Below, piece after piece: positions 1 to 12,990 of a DNA stretch of 64,000 nucleotides. The notes below the pieces were generated by a model. That model did not search any database, was not told where the DNA came from, and was given only the letters and a program-made list of their open reading frames with translations. The translations under genes were made by a program, and so were the position numbers. The stretch spans positions 247,926,656 through 247,990,655 of the forward strand of contig OY856188.1 of assembly GCA_963693315.1 (NCBI GenBank), read 5' to 3'. Every line of letters starts with the position of its first letter. Position 1 is the first letter of the stretch. The DNA is from Diogma glabrata (lineage: Eukaryota; Arthropoda; Insecta; Diptera; Cylindrotomidae).

Positions 1-35
1 ACTCCATTTTTTGGATAAAGAGGCGGTTGTCACTG

Positions 36-95
36 GCCTCATTGCTTCAGATCCTCCTCGTCATGGCCGGTATTGAAAGAAATCCTGGACCAACT
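36..95 (+). other. 2A-like ribosome-skipping motif in LINE leader
   Basis: In the frame of the downstream endonuclease, a hydrophobic run of Leu/Ile/Val residues leads into GIERNPGP followed by Thr-Lys. The NPG/P junction is at 89/90. Known 2A peptides follow the pattern D[VI]ExNPGP after a hydrophobic or helical stretch. Here only the first Asp is replaced by Gly. 2A-like sequences are known at the N-termini of some non-LTR retrotransposons, so position and context fit. The reading frame is closed by a TGA at 102-104 just after the motif, so this copy cannot make the joined protein. Confidence 0.7.
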
Positions 96-104
96 AAAAT
101 ATGA

Positions 105-251
105 CATTGTGCAATATGCAAAAACAATTTAAGGGCAAACACTACATCCGTCCAGTGTAATAGCTGTAAAGAATGGTGTCATCTTAAGAACTGCTCAGGC
201 CTTGCAATACATAAGCAATGGTCCAAAAACTACATAGCGTCATGTTGCTAT
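105..251 (+). other. PHD-like zinc finger of LINE
   Basis: In frame with the leader and the endonuclease. The reading is HCAIC, then QCNSC, then EWCHLKNCSG, a Trp, and a final Tyr-Ile-Ala-Ser-Cys-Cys. This gives CxxC, CxxC, a WCH motif and a terminal Cys pair, the spacing of a PHD finger. The last pair reads CC rather than CxxC, so one ligand may be lost or shifted. In LINEs such fingers are thought to act in nucleic acid or chromatin binding; no function is shown here. Confidence 0.65.
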
Positions 252-293
252 GCATCAAGTCAACATATAAATACGAGCTCGCAACAGAACACA

Positions 294-1763
294 ATGCGAA
301 TGAGCATACATCCGGAAACCCCAAGTGATGTAAAAATAATGCAGCTAAATTGTAACGGTCTCTTAAACAAAATCGATGATATCATCAACTTTATGTATAA
401 AAACAATATTCTAGTCGCGGTTTTGCAAGAAACCAAATTAAATGTTAGATCTAAGATTAGTGATAGTATCTGTGATTATAGAATTATAAGACTGGATAGA
501 GGGAAGGACAAAGGTGGTGGCCTTGCCTTTATCATACACAAAACCATTATCTACCGTACAACCACATTACCAGCAGTACCGGTAACTGATAAACACCTAG
601 AACAACTAGGTATTACAATAAAATCCGGAAATACGGAGATAAATCTAGTCAATATTTATATTCCACCAGTAAGCAGCTGTGATATAGGTTATGAACCGTC
701 CATAGGACATTTATTTTACACCAAAGACTGTCTAATTCTCGGAGATATAAATGCTCACCACGATCTATGGCACTCACACTTGAACACTGACTCAAGAGGT
801 GAAAATATTGCTGATCAAATTGACGGCTCCAACTTTGGAGTCCTAAATGAACCACAACCAACAAGAGTAACAAACAACTCATACTCGTCTCCAGATGTTT
901 CACTTGCCAGCATGTCACTATTGCCAATCGCTGAATGGAGAACTGAAATTGCATTGGGATCAGACCATGTGCCGATCATAATCACCTTAAGCCGTTCCTT
1001 AAACGAAATGAAATCCGAGAAGAAGACTTACATTAATTTTAACAAAGCAGATTGGGATAATTTTACCAATTTTACTGAATTAGAATTCAGTAAGCAAATT
1101 TTACCAATTGACGCCCTCTCTGGGGAAAGAAAATTCAGAGAAATTTTTAACAAAGCCAGATCTCGCTTCATTCCCGCCGGCAGAATACAAAATATTAAAC
1201 CAAACTTCCCACAAGAAGCCTGTGTACTTTCCTCCCAAAGAGATGACATCCGTAAGGCAGATCCAACTGATTCTAGAATTCCGGGCCTGAACAAGCAGAT
1301 AAATAAACTAGTAATGGAACATAAACGCAACAAATGGAAAGATTTAGTGAGTAAGTCAAACTTTGGCACAAATAAAAGTCTGTGGAAGGTGATAAAGGGA
1401 TTAACACATCCGCGTCAATCGCATAACAACTGCATGATCTCCTTCGATGATATCCCAACCGAAAACCATAGAAAATGCGCAACAAAATTCAACACACAGT
1501 TTACAGAAAAGCAAAGTAAACATGAAAAGGAAACCAGGTCAGTATTGAGACATATGCGCAAACTCAATACTGAAAATTTCGAGGATATCATATTTTCCGA
1601 AGAAAATGTTGGAAACGCAATAAAGAAATCCAAACCATCTAAAGCTATTGGACCAGATGGCATCTCAGCCATCATGCTCAAACACATTGGACCCAAAGGA
1701 TTGAACTTTCTCACTACCATACTCAACACATCTCTAAATACGCTCCAGATACCAAATATCTGA
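294..1763 (+). pseudogene. LINE ORF: EEP endonuclease and start of RT
   Basis: About 490 codons in frame with the upstream finger. The N-terminal 230 residues are an endonuclease/exonuclease/phosphatase fold: MQLNCNGLLNKIDDI, LQETKL (catalytic Glu), ILGDINAHHDLW, SPDVSL and GSDHVPI mark its strands and catalytic Asp/His. Residues from about 440 (SKAIGPDGISAIMLKHI) open the reverse transcriptase. A single TGA at 1761-1763 interrupts the frame, which continues unchanged on the other side. In the family the endonuclease nicks target DNA to prime reverse transcription. The 294 ATG is internal; the true start lies upstream of the stop at 102. Confidence 0.9.
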
Positions 1764-3148
1764 AAAACGGCTGGAATAAGTCCCATTTTGAAACCTGGTA
1801 AGCCTGAAGAAAAGGGAGAATCCTATAGACCGATCTCTATCCTCTCATCGGTTGCAAAATTGATAGAAGCACTACTACTACCTCGGTTAACAGAATCCTG
1901 CAATTTGGCGTCACATCAGCATGGCTTTAGGAAAGCACATAGTACAACCACCGCACTTCATAGAATTCAAAACCAAATCAGCGATGGTCTAAACCAAAAA
2001 CAACCTTGTGCTAGAACAATTTTAGTTGCACTTGACCTGTCAAAAGATTTCGACACAGTGTCACATGCTGCACTACTGAACGACATATTCAACACCAATC
2101 TGCCCTGCCAGGTCTAATAAAACGCTGGTTGTGCAACTATCTAAGAGGTCGCCAAACATACGTTGAGTTCCTTAACTCTAGATCTAAGATGAAAGTGCTC
2201 AAACAGGGAGTTCCACAACGTGGAGTTCTCTCGCCTTCATTATTCAACCTATACTTAAGTAGTTTACCTGCACCACCGGAAGGAATAACTATCACGTCAT
2301 ATGCAGACGACTGCACGGTGCTTGCAACAGGAAACAACCTGGAACAACTTACCAATGTCCTAAACACCTACCTCAACACCTTGAATGAATGGTTTAAAAC
2401 CAAAAAATTGAAATTGTCCACTGAAAAGTTCACTTCTGCACTTTTCACCACATGGACGAAGGAGGCAAATACAACACTCAATATCTGCATTGACCACATA
2501 CTAATTCCTACTGTGAAAAATCCAAAACTGCTGGGGGTAACATTCGACCCACTACTTAAATTCAACGCTCATGCTCAGCAAGTAAATATAAAACTTAAAA
2601 ACATGAATGACGCACTGAAAGCTCTAGCGGGCAGTTCGTGGGGTAAGGATAAAAACACAATAATAACGGCATATAAAGCAATAGGAAGGCCTTTCATAAA
2701 TTACGCTGCTCCCATATGGACTCCCCAAGTCGCTGACACCCACTGGAATAAGTTACAGATAACACAGAACGCAGCCTTGCGTACAGCAACCGGATGTCAC
2801 TTGATGGTCCACCAAGATCACCTGCACGAGGAATGTAACGTATTGCCGGTCCGTGTACACAACGAAATGCTTACCAAACAATATCTTTGGTCCTGTCATA
2901 GAGAGCAGCATCCCTGCAATTACACCTTAGCCATGACAACACCACCTAGAGTCATAAGAAGAACTGCGAAATGCTACCTACAAGATGTTAGAAGCAATGA
3001 AGACATAAATAACATCGACGAGCTTACGTATAAGAGGGGGTTGAAAAATATACATACCAAAACCGTTGAAGACACAATAAAGAACTACGCCCCGAATCGA
3101 GTAATCGATAGCAAACCAGCACAAGTCAAGTCGCTGCTGAAGAGGTAA
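1764..3148 (+). pseudogene. LINE reverse transcriptase, frameshifted
   Basis: Continues the preceding ORF. It reads YRPISILSSVAKLIEALL, QHGFRKAHSTTTAL, and VALDLSKDFDTVSH (usual A replaced by D). A frameshift near 2105 moves to a second frame with KQGVPQRGVLSPSLFNLYL and the catalytic box TSYADDCTVLA, followed by the thumb and a C-terminal region with NYAAPIWTP. Catalytic YADD is present. The frame closes at 3148, and the last part continues in a third frame. Confidence 0.9.
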
Positions 3149-3149
3149 A

Positions 3150-3399
3150 ACTGCCACGCAGCACCAGAACCATCCTAGCGCAGTTAAGATCCGGTTGGTC
3201 ACGCATCTTAAATAACTACATGAGTAGAATTGACCATGAAATTGTTGACAAGTGTCCCATGTGTGAGGGCACGCCACATGATGCTAACCACCTTTTCAAT
3301 TGTCCAGAGAAACCAACCGACCTGACGAAGGAAGATCTGTGGTACCGCCCAAGGGCAGTAGCAGAGTTCCTGAATCTGGACTTGGAGCCGGAAGAATAG
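3150..3399 (+). pseudogene. LINE C-terminal zinc knuckle segment
   Basis: In the frame that ends at TAG 3397-3399 the sequence reads LPRSTRTILAQLRSGWS, then KCPMC, DANHLFNCP, and RPRAVAEFLNL. The CxxC...H...C arrangement is the C-terminal knuckle seen in many Jockey/I-group reverse transcriptases. It is out of frame with the ORF ending at 3148, so there is a frameshift near 3130. Confidence 0.8.
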
Positions 3400-3452
3400 C
3401 ACCACAACTCGTCGCTACAACAACAACAACAACCAATAAGAATAATAACAAC

Positions 3453-5065
<1,613 letters not shown>

Positions 5066-8000
5066 CAATATCCTCAGAAAAAAATTTTTTTGTTTTTTAT
5101 ATTTTACGTCTTCTTATTATTCATAATCTACAAACAAATTATGTATTTAAAATAAACGTAATTAATTCATCTCGTTTCGTGTAATAAATTTAAATTTAAA
5201 ATAATAACGTTAAAAACATCATAATATTTTTTTTATAAATATAAAAAGACAAAAATAAAAAATTAATCTATAATTTTGAAAGTTCATAATAATAATAACT
5301 TTATATATATAAATTAAATACTATGATGTCGTTGTTGTCGTTTTTAATGGTTAAGCTTAATTGTAGAACTTATTTTGATTAGGATATAAAATTTTTGTTT
5401 CTGAATAATATAACGATATTTACTTAAAAATAATTTGAGAAACAAACAAAATAACAGAACTTATTCGAATAAAAATATTTTGTCTGTCTTTAAATTTTGA
5501 AACATTCCCCACATTGTTTGAATGAATTATTATGATAATTATTTAATTTTTTTTATTACCTCGAAATAACATGACGAGGACGTTTTAGTAAGTAGCTAGC
5601 GCTATGATTATGGATTGTGTAGTGGAAAGTTGCGGTCGTTGTTTCAACATTCACTGCATTTAAAAAAAGCTTACATTTTTTGTAACCGTAAATATTCTTG
5701 CTATCAAACATAAACTTTTTACATCCAAATAGTGAATACCAGGTAAAAATTTTATCGTTTGTCATACTTTCATTATTACAATTACAATTTCTAAATGTTT
5801 TAAATTTTAAACCTAAAATTTGACAATTGAATATAGTAGAGCATAGTAAACCCAAAACAATGTTCATAGAATCGCAAATAATCATTGGAACTCGGCTGTA
5901 TGCTTTTTCTTGGCTTACTACTTACTCTTTTTATTCATACACATCTTTCTACATTGTAGGAAATAATTATAGATAGGTCGTGTATAGTGTTCTCAATTTA
6001 TTATTTATCCTTTTTATTTGAAAATATAAATTTGAAATAAATGATTTATTTTTTGTTATGTAATTTTTTTCGGAACCTTTCGATAATTAATTTTATTTAT
6101 TTCTCTAAATTAAAGAAACCAAAATGAATTTCAAAAACATTTTATAAAATAATTATTCTTGTTTGATTTCTTATTTGAAAAAAAAATCATTTATTCAATA
6201 TTGTAGTTATATAGTTAAATTATTTTTAAATTCATGTTTTTTTTCATTTATTATATTTTCTTTTTCTAAAGAACGACATCGTATAACAAAAAAATCATAT
6301 ATTGGTGGAAGCCCTTTCAGTATATTCTATTATCTGATCAGCTTTCTGACGAAAATTTTACGACTAAGTAAGTCATAAAGTTTACTATATTATTTATCTT
6401 TTCTTTAGTTATAATAAAATTAAAAATATTTTTATTTGAATAAGTTTGAAAGAAAAATAATTAAATTGATAAAGAAAGAAAAATAATTTTTTTAAGTTAA
6501 AAATTTATTATTTTGTTTATTAAAAACAACTTTCATTATATAGATTTATATATTATATTAATTATTTAATTATTTGTATATTTTGCAAATAGTTTATTTT
6601 ATTTGATTTATTAATTGAACAAACAATATTTGTCGTTATTATTAAATTTTTCTTGTATGCTAATAATTTTATTGATTGTATCGGTTTGAGACGAGTAATT
6701 TGAGTATTGCAAAATGTAAATGAATTCATATATTTTTGTATTATTGATCCGAACGATTTAATGAAAGTTCAAGACAATATTTAAAATGACAATGTGCCAT
6801 GAAAAAATTACAAAAAAAAAGTATAGTACAAATCTAATATTAAAACACAAGCAATAATATAGTACGTATAAGGATTGGGAGGTGAAATAAATTATATATT
6901 TTCTTTTTATTTATTTTACAGTATATAATTATAGAGGATCAAACAGGAAAATGATACCCAGTTAACAGTGGTACATCTAATAAATTGTACAATGGCAGCA
7001 TATTTTCAAGAGCTTATTTTTTAAAATTCTATATAGGCAACTATTATTATGTTTAAATTTAATTAAGAACCAAATATTTCTAAATGAGTAAAACGATTAC
7101 TTATAGTTAATTATTGGTATAATGATATTATGGACGTTAATAGTTTTAGTATATTGCGTTTGAAAAACAATAATTAAATTTTAAGTGCAATCGAATGAAA
7201 TAAATTGGCTTAAAAAATCTTTTTAAAATATGCTTCATTAATTTAACCGTTGAGTTACCGCTTCTAAGCATTATTCCTTATAAATATTGACTAAGTTTTA
7301 TGATTCTAGTAAATACTTTGCAATCTTATCAGACAAAATATTTGTCAGAGAGTTACAAAAAAATTATCGTATTCGCAATTAATCGAAATTCGGTCGATTG
7401 TGTGCTGTAGGTTGGTGGTCACATTAACAATTAAAGAAAGTTTGCAAATGCAAAATCTTATCTAAATTGTTTAATACCTTTATGAGCTTTGATATTGTTT
7501 CTATCCTAATTTTCTTGTTTTACTCAATGTGATCAGAAAACAAAATATGTTATGTGTGATACATGTAATGGTCCGATCAACCAATATGGTTGATAAATTT
7601 GATAAACCCTTTACAGGGCTGCTCATCTAATAAAATTTAATTCAACTAATTAAATTCAATGAATTCTTCAAGTGAAACAATTAAGTGAATTGAAAAGTAT
7701 TACAGGTGAGGGACATTTGTTGAAAGCCTATAGGAACCTATATGGAACATATACGGCTAAAAAATTATTTTAATTCATAAATCATCTGAAAAGTCAAATG
7801 TTTTTCGTCATCATCTTTGCGGATGAATTGATAAAGTTTATAATCCAAAGAATTGGGACAAGTTTTACTTATAAGTGCCCTACACGAAACATGAACACAA
7901 TTGTTTTTATAAAAAAGTTTTTTTTAAAAACAAATGAAAACGATTTTGATTTGCAAAAATTAACATTATTCGCCTAATTCTAACAATTCTTGTTTTGTTG

Positions 8001-9729
8001 TCTTGGTAATCAAAGTTTAGTTTAATAAGAGTTCATTGCATTTTTCTTCGTAGTTGGAGATAAAAAAAATAAGAGAAAGGAGGAGTATATGTGGTACCTT
8101 AGTAAATAAATTTTATTTCTTTTGAATAAAATCAAATTCTAGAGAAATCCGAATAAGCTTTCAAATTAAAAAAAATTCAAATGATTCCTTGAGTTTAATT
8201 TATTCTAGTGAATTATAATTCTAAAACAGATAATCGTAACATTTCTATAACTTTAGAATCTAGAATTAAAATTGGTACAGTCAACACCAAGCGTTCTCTA
8301 CTAGTTGATAATTGTCTACCAAAGTCGTGTATCACAAATTTATTTATTCAGTGCTAAATTAGAATGTAAAAACTACGTGTTAGCTATTAATTAAATTAAA
8401 CAAAACTAGAAATTTTTAACAATGGTTTAGTAACACTAAAATATTTGAATCGAAGTGAAAAAATCATCAGTAACTAAGAAAATCTAGTTACTTGAGTTTA
8501 ATTGCTCACAAAAATCCTAATTAATTCCAAAAATCTACTCAATTTCAGTGTAGTGAATTATAATTCATATAGCTAACTCAGTTGAAAAACTGAAGTCTGA
8601 TACAAATAATTAACTCGCTTAATTTCTCCTTTATATTTTGTAGAAAAATGACATAGAAGTGGGTTTGTTGATCTCATGCAATCGAACAAAATAAAGTTAA
8701 AATTTTTGATTTAAATAACATGACTAAAGTTTTTAGTACATTTGAAAATAAGTGAAAATAAAAACAATCAATTTTGCTGAATCCATCCAATGCTTTTTAG
8801 AACATATATCTCAATATACTAAAATCAAACGTCTTAAACCGATTATTGTTTTTTTTATTCTTTGTTTCATTAATTATTTTGTTGATTTTTTGTTTAATTT
8901 GTTTCAAAGTTACTGGCATTAAATAAAACAAATTTTTAATGATCTCTAAATTTTTTAAACGTTTGTTTATTAAAAATATAATTTAATAAAATTATAAGTG
9001 AATAATTAAAATAATAAAATTAAATATAATTTTCAAACTTTTTTCAAGATTTTTAAATTAAAAACTAATCTTGATTGCGATTTTTTTACAATTAAAATAT
9101 TAATAATTAATAATTCAGTTTTGTTTTTTTTTACAAATGTAATGTAATGTTTTTAGGCATAAGTAAAATTTCATTTATAATTAAAAAAAAATTTTTTAGG
9201 ACGAAAAAAACTTAATGAAACTAATTATAAGCAAATATTTTTTTTTTTTTTGGAAATTCGGAAGTTTTTTATATATAAAATTAATTGATTTGGTGTTTTT
9301 TTTTTGAAAAATTTAAAATTACTGCTAATAAAAAACTGATTTGGATTTTGGCAAAAAAAATATGAAAGTAGATTTCAATTTATTTTTTATGGCTTTAGAG
9401 AGCGTCATAGAAATGTATGTAAATTTGTTTTTATTTAACGATTGGTTTTTTCCGTAATTATAACGGAATGGCTATATTTTCCAATCCTTTATTTTGATAG
9501 CTGGTTTTCTTGCACTTTATTGCAACTAGTGAAAATATTTTCAAACCTCCAAATTTATTTTATTTGTGTTAATATTGAAGAAACGTTTATTTCGTTAGAC
9601 ATAAAATTAACTTAATTCAATATTTCATAGTAAATCACTTTGAATATAGTTCAAATAAAGCAAAAAGAATGCAAGCGCTTTTAATTTTAAAATAAATTGC
9701 GATTCCTCTTTTACTTTGCATAATAATAC
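5066..9729. other. AT-rich intergenic region
   Basis: Long runs of A/T with no recognisable TE coding sequence and no further exon. Apart from the small ORF at 5556-5867, only short chance ORFs are present. The first ~100 bases are the likely AMMECR1 3' UTR. Confidence 0.5.
5556..5867 (-). CDS. Possible small secreted Cys-containing protein
   Basis: A 109-codon frame (103 codons from the second Met) in sequence so AT-rich that such a frame is uncommon by chance. From the Met at 5865-5867 it begins MNIVLGLLCSTIFNCQILG, a plausible signal peptide. It then has CNCN and further single Cys residues, and ends KRPRHVISR. The stop TAA is directly followed by AATAAA-like sequence. I do not recognise the protein. 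It could be a real single-exon or last-exon gene, or a chance frame. Start choice is by the hydrophobic leader; the in-frame ATG at 5883-5885 is the alternative. Confidence 0.35.
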   Translation of the reverse strand: MNIVLGLLCSTIFNCQILGLKFKTFRNCNCNNESMTNDKIFTWYSLFGCKKFMFDSKNIYGYKKCKLFLNAVNVETTTATFHYTIHNHSASYLLKRPRHVISR

Positions 9730-9734
9730 TTTTC
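9730..9734. repeat. Copia target site duplication, left
   Basis: TTTTC directly before the left LTR and again at 18124-18128 after the right LTR. The 5-bp length is the usual size for Copia integration. Confidence 0.85.
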
Positions 9735-9796
9735 TATGAGCAGAGTAATAAAAAACACGATCTATTCCGTTCGATGGAAAGATTACAATTAAAAAA

Positions 9797-10882
9797 ATAT
9801 GGAGGGGCTGAAATCTCACAGCTCTGAGATATCAAGACTTCGGTCTGGGTTTTATGAGGACATGGTTTTTAGTTTTGGGTAGCGATGTTTATCAAACATA
9901 ACACTTTGTTAAAATACAAGTATTTTTTTATCTTTGTTTAGAAATTTATTACAAAACTAACACGAAACATCAATACGTTGCCGGAAAACTATAACAGATC
10001 ATAAATTAACATAATTTAGTGAAAAGATGATACAATCAGCAAACTACTCAAAAACCTCTCCATTTAGCGTTTCGAGAAAATATTACAAAATCACAAATTC
10101 ATATTTCTTTCAAAATTTCAAAAATATTGTAAAAATTAAATAAAATCAAACTTTTTTCAAAAGACAAAAATATTCCAAAAATTAGAATAAAATCAAATAT
10201 TTAAACTTTTTCTAAAATCCAATAATATTCCAAAAACTCTTAAAAATTCAAACTTTTCCAAAATACTAAAAATATTACAAAATCAAAAATTGAAACTTTT
10301 TTCAAAATTCCAAAACTTATAATAAAATCAAAAATTTAAAATGTTTCAAAATTCTAAAAGTATTACAAAAATTCTTACAAAATCAAAAATTAAAATTTTC
10401 CAAAATTCTAAAAATATTGCAAAAATTATTACAAAATCAAAAATACAAACTTTTTTCAAAATTCCAAAAATATTTCAAAAACTATAACAAATTCAAAAAT
10501 TTCCATGTCCAATTTCATTTTAAATTACATTTACGTCATAAAAACAGCTACATTTTTTTTCCAAAAAATTGGCTAAAAAAATAAATGAAATCATTTTTTG
10601 ACACACTTGACATTATTTTTTTGACAAACTTATAATGCCATAATTCTCAATAATAATAATAAAATTTCATTTCAAACAAATAATTAATTTAATTTTTCCC
10701 AAAAAATTGGGTAAAAAAATATATAAAAATCTTTCTTTTGACACACGGCAGACAGACATACATTTTTTTTGCTTTTTTAGAATCAGTAGGTCCTAAAACG
10801 TCGAGAAATGCCAAAAAAAGTGGGGGTAAAAATTTCACTTTTGGCTCATGAATGTAATACTTAGGTCTTTCAGACCGAAGTA
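9797..10882. mobile_element. Unclassified insertion in Copia 3' LTR
   Basis: Defined by comparison with the uninterrupted right LTR: the flanks join at AATTAAAAAA/TTAATATT. The element ends CAGACCGAAGT; the inverted form ACTTCGGTCTG occurs at 9838, about 40 bp inside the other end. It contains an A/T minisatellite (10080-10500) and a non-coding tail. No ORF is recognised. TSD is ambiguous because the target is A-rich. Confidence 0.65.
10080..10505. repeat. A/T-rich minisatellite, ~55-bp period
   Basis: About eight degenerate copies of a unit built of TTTTCAAAATTCC, AAAAATATTACAAAAA and TTACAAAATCAAAAA blocks. Copies differ by small indels, so period varies. It lies wholly within the LTR insertion. 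Confidence 0.75.
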
Positions 10883-11198
10883 ATTAATATTATAATGTTA
10901 TTACAAGAGTTCATGATAATACTAATACATTCAATCAGTAATTATATTAAACAAAATAATTCTCAATTTATGATTAATTGTATAAATTATCAACTCTCAA
11001 TTGGTGATTATATAAAATTAACAATTCTCAATACTCCAATATTTAAAATAATACAAATCATTTGTTCTTAAAAAAAATATTTATATATCATTTATGTCGT
11101 AAAGCCCCATCATTCCTCAAAGTCGTTCGAAACGGACACGCTTGAGTGATTTCGTGAAAATGTCGCTAATTTGATCTTCTGTGGATACGTATGAGATT

Positions 11199-11726
11199 TC
11201 AAAACAAATTGACCTCAAACTTCTCACGAATAAAATGAAATCTGACATCGATATGTTTTGATCTCTTATGAAACCATGGATTCTTAATAAGGCGAATTGC
11301 ACTCTGGTTTTCCATATGTAGAACTGGTTGATCCATATGTGGATGTATTTCGTCCAATAATTTCTTTATCCACACAAATTCTTTGATTGCTTGTGATGCC
11401 GATATATACTCCGATTCAGTGGTAGACCGAGAAACAGATTTTTGACGTTCGCTGCACCAACTGATTGCACTTTGGCCAATTAAAAATAAATAGCCAGAAG
11501 TAGATCGTCTTGTCTCTACATCTCCTGCAAATTCGGCATCACTGAAAATAGAAAGCGAAAAAATATTTTTGGAATTATATAAAATACCTATACTTGAAGT
11601 TCCTTTCAAATATCTCAGGATCCTTTGAACTACTTTAATGTTTGGTTCAGACGGATTCTCCATATATCGACTACAATAATTAACAGCATAGGCGATGTCT
11701 GGTCTTGTTGCTATTGCCAAATACAT
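11199..11726 (-). pseudogene. Copia RNase H domain
   Basis: A 175-codon frame: MYLAIATRPDIAYAV, RILRYLKGTSSIGI, FSDAEFAGDVETRRSTSGYL, SRSTTESEYISASQAIKE, WFHKRSKHIDVRFHFIRE. This is the C-terminal part of Copia pol, with acidic RNase H residues in SDAEFAGD and TESEY. The frame shifts near 11200, and its last part (EDQISDIFTKSL) continues in another frame to 11117. Confidence 0.95.
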
Positions 11727-11742
11727 TACACCTAATGATTAT

Positions 11743-12300
11743 CTAATGATTAACCTCACGATATGGAAAATTTGTGCTGTTAGAATCCTTAAACGGCTGA
11801 CAAGCTTCACTTGATACTGCTTTGGAATTTTCCATATTAAAACAATGTAGAATTTTCAAAGCATACATTGGTTGATGAACAAACGCTGAACTATCATTTT
11901 GACGGATAACTTCAAGTCTTAAGAAACAGTCAATATTGGAATCTTGTACTTCAAACATTTCACGTAATGCATGTAGTAATGGTAAAACAAGATCTTCATT
12001 AGTAGCAGCTACCAATCCATCGTCGATGTAAATTGCTAGAATGCTTTTTCCTTTTTCATTCTCTTTGAAAAATACATATCCATCAGCTTGACAAGGTTTC
12101 AGTCCAAATTTTTTGATAATTTGCACGAATTTGTTATTCCAGCATCATCTGGAGGCCTGTTTCAACCCATAAAGACTTCTTTAATTTGCAGACATGACCA
12201 GAATTATCATCGAAACCTTTTGGTTGATGCATAAATATGTCTTCCTTCAAATCTCCATGAAGAAACGCGGTTTTAATATCAAATTGTTTTAAAACCAGAA
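11743..12300 (-). pseudogene. Copia reverse transcriptase, C-terminal part
   Basis: Frame 11743-12126 reads QADGYVFFKENEKGKSILAIYIDDGLVAATNED and QDSNIDCFLRLEV, containing the catalytic YIDDG box. The preceding 170 bp hold the fingers/palm link ([20 protein letters not shown]) broken by frameshifts. The reverse transcriptase copies element RNA in the virus-like particle; this copy is inactive. Confidence 0.9.
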
Positions 12301-12310
12301 TCTCATATGC

Positions 12311-12637
12311 TTATGCAGCAATTGCTTTAATAGATCGTAAGGATGTGAATTTTACGACAGGGCTAAAAGTTTCCTCATAATCTACCCCGTACTGCTGTGA
12401 AAATTCTCTGATTACGAGCTTTGCCTTATAACGCCGCTCATTACCATGTCCATCAAATTTTAGTTTATAAACCCAACGATTACCTATAATTTTTTTTCCA
12501 TCTTGAGCTTCCACTAACTCCCACGTTTGGTTAAATTTTAACGCACATATTTCTTCTTTCATTGCATTACCCCACAACAGACTTTCATGACGACTCATAG
12601 CATCTTCATAATTCTTCGGTTCATATGTTGAAGCTAA
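12311..12637 (-). pseudogene. Copia reverse transcriptase, N-terminal part
   Basis: Reads NYEDAMSRHESLLWGNAMKE, NQTWELVEAQDGKKIIGNRW, VYKLKFDGHGNERRYKAKL and VDYEETFSPVVKFTSLRSI. These are the RVT_2 hallmarks (NRWVYKLK...RYKARLV...DY.ETFSPV). It is separated from the integrase side by the MITE at 12638-12990; the first residues of the frame in this region belong to the MITE, not to Copia. Confidence 0.95.
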
Positions 12638-12990
12638 CACCCCGATTACCGAAGGCAAGTCATGTCACTTTAAATGACTAAAGTCACATCGCATCATTTT
12701 TCGTATTGTTGAAGCCGTTTTTTACGCCTCAAACCATTTTATACGACAGATGTCACATTTAGTCACCTCAATTTTTCATGTGACAATAATTTTTTCGAAC
12801 GTCTTTAATTGTTTTTGTGAAATTGAAGAACATAAAATGTGATTTTTTTTAGTTTTGGAGTTTTTTTGTATCAGAATTTTTAGTTTTAGTAGTGACCGTT
12901 TTTATCGACTTCAATAATACCAATTTTTAAGCGACGTGACATGACTATAGTCATGTGACCTGATGTGACACGACCTCTGTAATCGGGGTG
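12638..12990. mobile_element. MITE copy 1 (CACCCCGATTAC inverted ends)
   Basis: Inserted in Copia pol between the integrase linker and the RT. Ends are CACCCCGATTACCGAAG and its inverted form GTAATCGGGGTG. Flanks TAA (12635-12637) and TAC (12991-12993) fit a 3-bp target duplication with one mismatch. Non-coding; rich in GTCAC/GTGAC motifs on both strands. A second copy lies at 22964-23334 in opposite orientation. Confidence 0.9.

Larger units (their letters stand above)
1..3452 (+). mobile_element. Jockey/I-group LINE, decayed, 5' end at window edge
   Basis: A non-LTR retrotransposon whose protein starts before or at the window edge and ends at the TAG at 3397-3399. It is followed by a short 3' tail of CAA/TAA-type repeats (about 3417-3452). 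Order of parts: hydrophobic 2A-like leader, PHD-like finger, endonuclease, reverse transcriptase, and a C-terminal CxxC...HLFNC knuckle. The stop codons at 102 and 1761 lie in otherwise continuous frame. There are frameshifts near 2105 and near 3130. The copy is therefore dead. Clade assignment (Jockey or I group) is from the look of the domains only. Confidence 0.9.
9735..11033 (-). repeat. Copia 3' LTR, interrupted
   Basis: Bases 9735-9796 and 10883-11033 match the right LTR (17912-18123) nearly base for base, with insert-free length 212 bp. Between them lies an insertion of about 1.09 kb. The PPT-like TTGGAG stretch is immediately beyond 11033. Confidence 0.9.

Noticed and set aside
6163..6378. 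71-codon ORF with hydrophobic composition
   Set aside because: Poly-Lys/Phe composition driven by A/T runs; no ATG-like context or conserved features.
12886..12990. Extension of the Copia linker ORF to 12886
   Set aside because: Residues after AFVHPDYRG are translated MITE sequence, not Copia protein.
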